Positions 1 through 8,215 of a DNA stretch of 21,246 bases are shown piece by piece. The notes below the pieces were generated by a model, which saw nothing but the letters and a program-made list of their open reading frames with translations, searched no databases and was not told the DNA's origin. Origin of the DNA: Glomus cerebriforme. Lineage: Eukaryota; Glomeromycota; Glomeromycetes; Glomerales; Glomeraceae. A program made the position numbers and the translations under genes. The first letter of the stretch is position 1. Each line of letters starts with the position of its first letter. Where the stretch lies: assembly GCA_003550305.1 (NCBI GenBank), contig QKYT01001213.1, positions 1 to 21,246 on the forward strand, in the 5' to 3' direction.

Positions 1-1182
1 TTAAGCGAAATTGCTCGCTTCGATGTCTAACGGATCCTGTTTTCTAGTTATAAAGAAATTTAATAAAAAAAAACACTATAACTGGTTAAACAAAATTTTT
101 TTTGTGAGAAATAAAACTTTCTTTTTTTTTTAAAAAAAAAAAATTAATATATTGATCATAACAGTAAAATCATAATAAATCAAAACAATATTCAAATTAC
201 ATAATTTATTTTCTAAAATTTTTTTTTTTCTCGATTAATATAAAATCTTTTTTTACAAAAAAAAATATAATTTGGTTTAAAAGGAAGTATTTCCTATTTA
301 CGAGCATTTTCAAAAAAAAAAATTTAAACTTATTAGTTTATAAAAAAGAATTTTTTGGAATATCCGAAATATTTTGAAAAATTCATATTTAACACTAAAC
401 CTAAATAAACAATTTATTTCCTTTTATGTAAAACTATGAATAACATCGAACGAGTTAACAATTACTTAATTATTTTTGGTTTTAATTCACCAAATTTATA
501 AAAATTTATACGCAATGATAATTCTTTTGACAATTAAAATTTTATAGTGAATATCTCAATTAAATTTTATTCGCTCACGGAATACTGTATTTCATTATTT
601 ATTACCGAATCATAAATTGGAATTTTAAAGTTTAATTTCAAATTCGGGTTAAACAAGATTCAGTGCGAGGGAAAAGTCACGCGGAGGAACGCCATTTATC
701 TATTTTAAATGGAATGGCGCAAAACGTACTTTACACGTGACTCACGTGAATTTGCATATTTTTTTTGTCGCGGGCGTCACAATTTGACGATGATTCAAAT
801 TTATATAATTATTTACCAAAACTCTCATGATCTTTTTTTAAGTATACCTTTATTGACTATGATCTAATAACAATTTGACATGACATGATATTTGAATATT
901 ATTTGAAACTAAACAATTTTTAGTAAGTTCTATTTGTCACATGTTATTTCACTTATTTGTCACGATAGTGCGCCATAAAAAATTCTTCCTTGGAATTCTT
1001 AAGAATACGACGATCATTTGTCGATCCGGAATTTTTAAATAAAAATGCCGTTAAAAAAAATATTTTTTTTTCCTTTTTTAAATTAAAAAATTTTTCACAT
1101 TTTTTATTTTTCAAAAAAACAAAAAAATTATTATTTTTTTTTTTAAAAAAAAAAAAAAATCTTTTCTAAAAAAAATTTCATT
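1..1182. other. A+T-rich intergenic region upstream of the pseudokinase gene
   Basis: Mostly A- and T-homopolymer-rich DNA with no convincing gene. Positions 1-30 read open on the plus strand as LSEIARFDV followed by TAA and are less A+T-rich than the following DNA, so they could be the last codons of a gene that begins outside the window, but nothing confirms this. A short inverted repeat (AAGCGA at 3-8, TCGCTT at 15-20) lies there too. A less A+T-rich island at about 655-785 holds the possible regulatory motifs listed separately. The 120 bases before the ATG at 1183 are nearly pure poly-A/poly-T runs. Confidence 0.5.
690..748. promoter_or_regulatory. Candidate upstream regulatory island: inverted repeat plus two CACGTG boxes
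   Basis: CGCCATT at 690-696 is mirrored by AATGGCG at 713-719, and two CACGTG hexamers follow at 734-739 and 743-748, nine bases apart. CACGTG is the classic E-box bound by basic helix-loop-helix factors in fungi (Cbf1 and Pho4 types). The island stands out from the surrounding A+T-rich DNA and lies about 430-490 bases upstream of the pseudokinase ATG at 1183. Whether it controls that gene or an unseen gene to the left is not known. Confidence 0.35.
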
Positions 1183-3398
1183 ATGACTAATATTCGTTAT
1201 GAATTAGTTGTTGTTGCTTTTAAAAGAGCATTTGCGTTAATTGATCATAATATTCAAAATAATTTAGAAAAACGTCACGAATTCAGAAAACAAATTATTC
1301 TTAATGATGAAACTCTTACAAAAGATGAAAAATCTGAAACTATAAGATTATTAAATATTACTTATGATAATAATAAAATTCGTTTAAATGAAGGAACAAA
1401 AAGAATTTGTGAAACTTGTCAAGAAGAATGTTTAGCCACTTTATATTGTAAATATTGTATTAGAAATTTTTTAAAATCTAATTTTTCTAATTGGTCTTCT
1501 GAAAATCTTGATATTGATAATTTAATTAGAAATTGTCAAATAGAAACTTATTTTCCTCATAAAATAACTGAATGGATTCCTTTTAATAATTTACAAAATA
1601 TTCAATTTTTAAATAAAAATGATTCTTCTGATGTTTTTATTGCTGATTGGATTGATGGTTATTATAATGAATGGATTAATCATGAAAAACGTTTAAAAAG
1701 ACTTGGAAAACATAAAGTTATACTTAAAAATTTGAAAAATGTTGAAAGTGCTAATAAATCTTGGTTTGATGAGGTAAATTTTTTTTTTTTTTTTCTAAAT
1801 CTTTAAAATATTTTATTTTATTTTATTTAAAAATTTTTATATTCATTTTATTTTATTTTATTTTATTTTATAGGGTAAATCTCATTTAACTATAAGTAAC
1901 AAATGGCCTAATATAGTATTATGTTATGGTTTAACAAAAGATCCATCAAATGAAAATTATATGCTTGTAATGCGTCAAATGGATAAAGATTTAAGAAATT
2001 ATTTACAATTAAATCATCATAAAATTACATGGAAAGAAAGAATCAATATTGTTTTTGATATAGTTAATGCTCTTTCAAAAATTCATAATGAAAATTTTAT
2101 TCATAAATATTTACATTCTGGTAATATATTATATTTACAAATTAGTCAAATCTTTTATGTTAGTGATCTTAGATTTTGTGCTCCTGCTGATTTACCTTTA
2201 AATAGTATATATGGAAATCTTCCTTATATAGCTCCTGAAGTTATTGTTGGAAAAGAAATCTCTTTTGCTTCTGATGTTTATAGTCTTGCAATTTTAATGT
2301 GGGAAATTTCTTCTGGTCAACAACCTTTTTTAAATTATGATCATGATTATAATCTTGCTTTTAAAATATTAAATGGTATGAGACCAAAAATTTTGCCAGG
2401 AACTCCTTTAGAATATAAAAATTTAATGGAACAATGTTGGGATGCTGATCCTTCAAAAAGACCTGATATTGATTGTCTTTATAATGAAATTTTAGAATTA
2501 AAAAAATTATATCAACAAATTGAACAATTAAATAATGATATACGGATAACAAATTATTATACAAATTCTAATTCTAGTAATTCATTGGTTAGAAAATTAA
2601 GTAAGGTTCATGTTTTTAAAAATTTACCTGATCCAAAAAATGCTACTGAAGGTAAAAAAACGTTTATTATATTATTTAAATTTTGACCACATAATTAATT
2701 GTTTTATTATTTTATATAATTTATTCTTTATTGATTTATAGAAGAACAAGAAGGTAATTATTATTATATTTATTGTAATTAATTTTAAATATACTAAAAT
2801 TTAAATTGTTTTATATAGCTTTCCATAGTGATGATAATGTGCCGATTAGTAAGTAATAAATAATCTGTAAATGAAAGGTCGAATTTATGTTAATAATAAT
2901 AATCTTTATTTACTTTAGAAATTGATGATATTATATGTGAATTTCAAACTGAACAGTATGATTTCATATTTGGTAAGAACAATATACAGTATATATATTT
3001 TAATAATTCTGACCAGAGTTATAATCCAATAATTTAATAATTTAATCACTTAATTTTATAGATAATAAAAATGAAGGAAAGGGCAAATCTAAAAGGAATT
3101 TCTCTAATGGTATTTTATTTATTATAACGTTTTTTTTTTAAATAATAATAAGAAAATTTTTAAGTTTGTTTTTTTTATTGTTTTGAATAGATGATGATGA
3201 TGATGATGATGATGAGACTAATAATAAACAGCCAAAAAAAATAAAATTAAACAATAATGGAGGTAATTTATATTTAAAAAAATAATTATATAATATTATA
3301 ATAGAATTTCTATGATATTAATTATTCTTTCTAATATAATAAATTTTATATTAGATATAAATGAAGATGAAATTTCTGATGAGAATAAGTTGAATTGA
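1183..3398 (+). CDS. Zn-ribbon/TKL-type pseudokinase with acidic C-terminal tail, 8 exons
   Basis: Predicted 542-residue protein from eight exons: 1183-1773, 1874-2651, 2742-2753, 2819-2848, 2919-2972, 3062-3109, 3191-3262, 3355-3398. Introns are GT-AG and the spliced length (1629 nt) stays in frame. Residues 76-92 hold a Cys ribbon (C76-x2-C79 ... C89-x2-C92), followed by FSNWSSEN, as in the two kinases downstream. The kinase fold spans about 140-410: Lys182 (VILK), APE at 317-319, Asp331 of SDVYS and Arg393 are present. The glycine loop is gone (NKNDSSDVF at 144-152), the HRD catalytic Asp is Tyr276 (HKYLHSGN), and DLG reads DLR (295-297). It should therefore not phosphorylate normally; a scaffold or regulatory role is inferred. 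The tail contains LPDPKNA, eight Asp (505-512) and a basic PKKIK that could act in nuclear import. Intron 1 follows the presumed alpha-C Glu codon, as in the paralogs. The small-exon model is manual. Confidence 0.8.
1846..1870 (+). repeat. (TTTTA)5 microsatellite at the 3' end of intron 1
   Basis: Five perfect TTTTA units run directly into the acceptor TAG at 1871-1873; three more units occur at 1811-1825. The repeat forms the polypyrimidine-like tract of the first intron of the pseudokinase gene, so changes in repeat number would alter the acceptor environment. Confidence 0.85.
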
Positions 3399-4568
3399 AA
3401 AACCGAAAGGTAAATCATTATAATTAATGAATTATTATCATAAATATTAATCACTATGCTAATACTTTTATCAATTTTTATTAGTTGACAAATGAAAATT
3501 ATTCTTTTTTTTTTTTAACCATAATTATGATAAATTTACTATGAATTTAACAAAACTTTAAGGAATAACTATTATTATTTATGGACTATTTTGAATGAAT
3601 TATTTAAACACTAAGTTTAGAGTAGTAAATATTCTTTACGAGTTTCTTAGTTTGTAATTTAAATAATTCACTTTATTATTTATTTTTATTTCATTTGTTC
3701 AAATTATAAGAGTTATAGAGTAGCAATTTTATATTTGCAATAAACTTGATTTATAATTTGAACTTGTAAGAGATATATATATCAAATATTCGGTTTATAC
3801 TGTATATTATAATGTGAAATTTAATCTCAAGATTAAAGTATATCTAATTGAATATACGTATAAATATAACTATTTAATGTTTTTTTTTAGCAAATACATT
3901 TATTACTATTAAAATTTAAAATATAAATATTCTTGTGAAAGTAAAAAAATTTAAGATTTTAGTTGAATATAGAAGATAACATATTTATTTTTAATTTATT
4001 GTCATTTTCAAGCGTTTCAGAAAAATATGAGGGAAACTGTATACCTCTTTTTACAACTTGTGCAATGATAGTATGAGATTTTACTATTTACTAGGGGATA
4101 AATGCCGTTAGAGCATCTGAAGCATTATATGACACAAGTTTAATATACCAATAAAACAAATTCATTGGTTTATGCATGTGGACACTGGACAGACATTGCT
4201 TAAGCAGTTTTTGTTTCAACTGGACGCTTACGCTTCAGACAAATATGCAATTTAATTTTATTCATGATTAAAGATGAATATACGTAGCCATATATCAATG
4301 TACAGTATGATATGTATTCAAGTTTTCAATAAGTTTTCATAATAAACTCTAAATTTCATGGATAAATAATTTTTATAAATTAAATATAAATCGTAATTCA
4401 CATTTTATACGATTATTATTGTTCAGTTCATTAGGAATGATATTTTTATTGGTCATACAATAATATTGATATTGTGATTATCGGCATGAATAGCGTTAAC
4501 TCCTATTGGTTGCCGCATTATTCCTAATGATCGGACTCGGTCGTCGACAAATATTGAAACGCCACTAT
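3399..4568. other. Intergenic DNA after the pseudokinase gene
   Basis: No supportable gene. The early part is A+T-rich, with an AATAAA-like signal near 3738 that may serve the upstream gene. From about 4010 to 4560 the base composition is more even, with coding-like patches but no long frame. GGGGATAAA at 4094-4102 matches the first bases of the tRNA-like segment at 7654-7734 (minus strand), although similarity fades after about 20 bases. An inverted repeat at 4428-4530 is listed separately. Confidence 0.4.
4428..4530. repeat. Inverted repeat, possible short MITE or hairpin relic
   Basis: TCATTAGGAAT at 4428-4438 is perfectly mirrored by ATTCCTAATGA at 4520-4530. The similarity extends imperfectly outward (GTTCAG on one side, CGGAC on the other). 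The enclosed sequence is about 80 bases. No clear target-site duplication was found, so mobile origin is only a possibility. Confidence 0.4.
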
Positions 4569-4595
4569 CCAATAAATAATTAATATGTATAAATA
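4569..4595 (+). promoter_or_regulatory. Candidate core promoter: CCAAT box and TATA box
   Basis: CCAAT at 4569-4573 is followed by TATAAATA at 4588-4595 and a pyrimidine-rich leader (CTATCTCCTTTTC). This is a typical order for a fungal RNA polymerase II promoter. A direct repeat of TTATTCAAGGAA lies in the downstream leader. The small candidate frame at 4847 may be its target. Confidence 0.35.
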
Positions 4596-4846
4596 TTCCT
4601 ATCTCCTTTTCTTTAATAATAACAGTTAATTAAAGATTTTATTAAGCTTAAGTTATTTTTCTCTCTGTAATTTTGTTTTCCTTCAAAGACTAGAACTCCT
4701 TCTAAATCTCTATCTTCTTTATTCAAGGAATACTGGCTAGTTAACTTTCTTATTCAAGGAAAACTGATTTTTGTTGCTATAACGATAAAGTGAGTATCTT
4801 GTTTTATTACTGATTTGGAGAAATCTTACAAATATTATTTAGAATC

Positions 4847-4966
4847 ATGGAAGTACGACTTTTTATTATTATTCAAATCCAAAATTTTGTACCTGAAGGA
4901 TACACCTTTTATAAACTTTTAGTAAGTGGCATTAACATGATACGATTCAATGAATCAAAAAAATAA
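4847..4966 (+). CDS. Candidate small ORF or gene 5' remnant (39 codons)
   Basis: I do not recognise this product. The frame begins MEVRLFIIIQIQNF and stops with TAA at 4964-4966. It is supported only by context: a CCAAT/TATA arrangement about 260 bases upstream, a pyrimidine-rich leader, and a possible 53-base leader intron (GTGAGT at 4790, TTTAG ending at 4842) just before the ATG. A GTAAGT near 4922 could be a donor, in which case this is the first exon of a longer, perhaps decayed, gene. The peptide is hydrophobic near its start but is not a clear signal peptide. It could equally be chance. Confidence 0.2.
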   Translation: MEVRLFIIIQIQNFVPEGYTFYKLLVSGINMIRFNESKK

Positions 4967-5199
4967 TAAATCATTAATTTTATAAGCTAATTCATTATGT
5001 TAAAAATGTGGTTTTAGTTTATAAAAGAATTAATGATTAAAATTTATTTTTAGATTGGTTACTAATGAAAGCAAAAAAAAAAATATTTTTTTGAAGCGTT
5101 AAAAGATTGTAGTTTAAATATATGTATAAAACAAAAAAATTCCTTTTTTGGATAACATCAACTCACGATTTTGATTTAACATGTGACTATTGTGTAACT

Positions 5200-5276
5200 G
5201 TTAACGCTCATGTCAATCAACTAAGGTACACAAAATTTGTTTGAGTTAAAATAAAAAAAATTCTCCATTATAAATA
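5200..5276 (+). promoter_or_regulatory. Upstream region of the plus-strand kinase: conserved 19-nt element and TATA box
   Basis: GTTAACGCTCATGTCAATC at 5200-5218 recurs with one mismatch upstream of the paralogous kinase on the minus strand (11918-11936). Similarity between the two upstream regions continues around it, including an ACGATTT and a CATGTGA stretch further out. TATAAATA lies at 5269-5276, 110-117 bases before the ATG at 5386. The leader just before the ATG (TTATTATCTATTCTAAT) is also shared with the paralog. Confidence 0.5.
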
Positions 5277-5385
5277 AATTTTTTTTTTTCAGCTCATATT
5301 TTTAATTTTTAATTCTAAATATTTGATATCTTGAATCTTCTAATAACATTAACGATTTTATTATCTATTCTAATTTTGTAAAATT

Positions 5386-6844
5386 ATGGAGCAACAATTT
5401 CTCAGTGACGATATAATTGAACAAATAAAAGAATTTGACAATCGTAATTTAACTGAAGAACAAAAATTATTAATTGATAAACTAATAATAAATAAAGAAT
5501 TAAATTTTTGTTATAATAGATATGGTTTATGTAAAGAATGTAAACAACTTAATATTAATTATGGTTGGTGTCAATCAAGTGTTAAACATTTTCAACAAAA
5601 TTTCAAAAATTGGACCAGTGGAAATTCTAATGTTGATTAATTAATTCAACAATCTCAACTTAATGCGAAAAGTCGATATGAAATATTAGAATGGATTGAA
5701 TATGATAAATTTGAAAATATTGAATATATTACAAAGGGAGGTTTTGGAACAATATATAAAGCAAATTGGAAGAATGAAACTTGGGTTAATACAACTGTTG
5801 CATTAAAAAGTTTAAATAATTCAAAAGATATAACATTGGAATTTTTAAATGAGGTAATATTTTTAATGTATAATTTTAATTAATACTTCAAATGAAATCC
5901 AATTTTTTTTACTTTATATTATTTTTAGATAAATTTACACTTGAAAGTGAATATATCAAATCGGATTGTTAAACTTTATGGCATTACTGAAGATCCTAAA
6001 ACTGGTAATTTTATGATGATAATGCAATATGCGGAAAATGGTAATTTAAGACAAAGATTAAATAGTAATTTCAATTCATTAAGCTGGAATGATAAACTTG
6101 AGATTTTACACGATATTGCATTTGGTCTTAGTGTTATTCATAAAAATGAATTAACTCACCGGGATTTTCATAGTGGTAATATATTAAGTAGTGATAATTA
6201 TAATGTTACCAGAATTACTGATTTAGGATTATGTAAACCAGCAAATGAAAAATCAGACAATAAAAAAATTTTTGGAGTATTGCCATATGTAGCTCCTGAA
6301 GTTTTAAGAGGAAAAGATTATACGCAAGAAAATGATGTTTATAGCTTTGGAATTATTATATATGAAGTAATTAGTGGATTGCCTCCTTATCATAATATGC
6401 CTCATGATGAATTTTTAACAATAAAAATCTGCCAGGGACTTAGACCAAGTTTTAATATTAAAGTCCCCCAATTAATAGTTTATATGTTTAAACAATGTGT
6501 AAATTCAGATCCATCAAGAAGACCAACTGCAGAACATTTATGTGAAAATTTTGTTCAATGGTTAAGTGATATTGAATATAGAAAGGATAGTGAAATTTAT
6601 GAACAATGTATTGAAGCGGATGAATTTAATAAAAAACAAACATCATTTACTAAATCAGATAGTACCAAACTTACATATACTACACATAATCAAGCTATTT
6701 ATACAAGTAGACTATTAAATGTTAATAATCTACCTGAACCAAAAAATGCAAATAATGGGGAAGAATCTCAGGTAATAAAAAAATTATTTGTTATGGTTTA
6801 AATAATGTAATATTTGTTAATCTTTTATTTTATAGAATCCATAG
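5386..6844 (+). pseudogene. TKL-type protein kinase gene with premature stop
   Basis: Three exons (5386-5853, 5929-6771, 6836-6844) would code about 439 residues if the in-frame TAA at 5638-5640 (codon 85) were read through. At that position the intact paralog at 10322-11817 has DKFIQ, so a Lys codon probably became TAA. In the N-terminal ribbon, C49-x2-C52 remains but the second CxxC is CQSS, losing a zinc ligand. Past the stop the kinase is intact: GGFGTIYK (118-125), Lys141, HRDFHSGN (233-240), DLG (254-256), APE (278-280). Exon 2 ends one base short relative to the paralog, so exon 3 is read as NP then TAG instead of ending in FTKLNINP. The break is probably recent because the rest is so well kept. 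Stop-codon read-through or a sequencing error is possible; no in-frame ATG close after the stop is obvious. Confidence 0.75.
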
Positions 6845-7653
6845 TACCCATTGATTTTACCAAACTTAATATTAATCCTCAAGGTAAATTTTAAAATTTT
6901 AAATTTAATGATATTAGGAATAATTTATTTATTTTACTTATTTTTTTTTGCTGCAGACTAACGTCCATCCAGCACTAAAATATATGGTAATGACACTGTT
7001 TGCGAGTGTTGTGAACGTAAACATGCGTCTATATACTATTTTGTATTTTTTTTTTACGCAAAGAATTATTAATTCTAACGATAAAAATAAATCAGAAACA
7101 TCCAATATACGTAATTTACCTTCTATAAATATTTGTATTTCTTTTTTTGATAAAATTTCCTTGTTTGTCATATCAAAAAAACATGGGTGATTAACTGATT
7201 AACATGGATGATTATAGATTAACGCAAAGTTGAAATTATAGTTAGAAATATTGTTATCATTTTCATTATTATCAGTTTCTACCCGCTTATAATGTAGTTC
7301 TTTATTCTTTGTACTCCTATTTTCTCTTATATTGTTTTATAAATATTGTCATTTTACTAAATGTATACATATCGATATGATATCAAACATTTATTATTAA
7401 TTGTCTTATTAACCGATTTTTTTTTTATTATAAGTTTTTCATAGTTAAAAATCTATTTGAAATATTAATCAAATCTAAGCTATTTTTTTTCGATGGATCT
7501 TATGATCAGATCTAAATTTGGTCTGGTCCGCATATCATTTTTAAAAAAAAATTTAATTTACTGTTTAGGAAAATTTTTTAGTTTTATATGCTTTAAAGAG
7601 ATATAGTAATTACATTGATTACCAATAAGCTAATAGTAATATCCTGGGTGGTT
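6845..7653. other. 3' flank of the kinase pseudogene, no supported gene
   Basis: Positions 6845-6884 continue the exon-3 homology in the shifted frame (DFTKLNINPQ), followed by GTAAAT and a possible acceptor CTGCAG at 6951-6956. After the TAA at 6959-6961 a short frame codes GNDTVCECCERKHA, which resembles the Cys-rich start of a kinase-type zinc ribbon but soon stops; it may be a fragment of another family member. The rest is A+T-rich without clear structure. Confidence 0.35.
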
Positions 7654-7734
7654 GGGGATAAGAGTAATTTTACTAGAATTGAATAAATGATCAGCCTAAC
7701 AGCTGATTGAGCTACTTCTAACTGGTTTATCCCC
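7654..7734 (-). mobile_element. tRNA-like, possibly SINE-type, segment
   Basis: An 81-base segment is closed by GGGGATAA at 7654-7661 and TTATCCCC at 7727-7734. Read on the minus strand it contains TAGCTCAATCAG (7714-7703), close to the RNA polymerase III A-box consensus TRGCNNAGYNGG, and TTCAATTC (7683-7676), close to the B-box GTTCRANYC. The box spacing (about 19 bases) is shorter than in a normal tRNA and 11 extra bases precede the A-box, so it is not a functional tRNA. A tRNA-derived SINE head is the best guess. No target duplication or poly-A tail was recognised. Confidence 0.4.
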
Positions 7735-7763
7735 TGCCATTTATACAATTTTACTTATACTCA

Positions 7764-8045
7764 CTATCGTACAGTGTTCGGCAAATGACTTGAAATGACA
7801 AATTATGTAAATGACAAATGACAAATGATGTGTCATTCACTACTTAAATGACAAATGACCTGAGTCATTTGAATATAATGTTGGCCGGTACTATAGGTAC
7901 TATAGTTCTGGCCTGCATTATGCTTAGTTTATTTTTTTTTATTTTTCGATTACTGAAATGATCAAATGACAAAGGATTAGGAATAATGACAAATGATTAT
8001 GCGAATTCTTTAAATGGTCGGTCATTTCCGAACACTGCTATCGCA
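7764..8045. mobile_element. hAT-type MITE with 8-bp target-site duplication
   Basis: The element spans 7772-8037 (266 bases). Left terminus CAGTGTTCGGCAAATGAC (7772-7789) is mirrored by GTCATTTCCGAACACTG (8021-8037), with one extra base on the left. The flanks CTATCGTA (7764-7771) and CTATCGCA (8038-8045) form an 8-bp duplication with one mismatch, the size generated by hAT transposases. AAATGAC recurs at 7783, 7793, 7809, 7816, 7846, 7853 and 7964, and inverted at 7864, like subterminal transposase-binding repeats of hAT elements. A GTACTATAG tandem lies at 7888-7905. No transposase is encoded, so the element is non-autonomous. Confidence 0.85.
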
Positions 8046-8050
8046 TAATT

Positions 8051-8215
8051 GATAATATTATTTAATAGAAGGAATACATATACCACATGAGTGATTATTG
8101 ATAAAAAAAAATAAATCACAAACCATGGGTTGGAAAATCTTCATTGCAAAAAGAAAAAACTTAAATATTTAATCATGTTGATATAGAAATTCTAAAGACA
8201 TTATATATGAAGGCA
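8051..8215 (+). repeat. Dispersed gene relic, copy 1
   Basis: This stretch matches 17821-17985 with small indels; blocks such as ATAAATCACAAACCATG, TGGAAAATCTTCATT and ATTCTAAAGACATTATATAT are shared. In this copy the reading frame is broken early. It may extend to a GGTAAGT donor-like sequence at 8270-8276. The hAT MITE lies only a few bases to its left. The source family is not recognised. Confidence 0.6.

Noticed and set aside
2361..2564. Minus-strand open frame inside the pseudokinase gene
   Set aside because: It is antisense to the clear kinase C-lobe and has no features of its own.
5593..5690. A hidden intron removing the TAA at 5638 in the kinase pseudogene
   Set aside because: The only GT-AG pair considered close by would make a 41-base intron that breaks the frame, and the intact paralog has exon sequence there.
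6938..7190. Overlapping open frames on both strands after the kinase pseudogene
   Set aside because: Low-complexity Phe/Ile/Lys-rich frames without family resemblance; only the short CECCERKH stretch in a third frame looked meaningful.
7654..7734. Functional tRNA gene
   Set aside because: The A-to-B-box distance is too short and no proper anticodon arm can be drawn, so only a tRNA-like relic is claimed.
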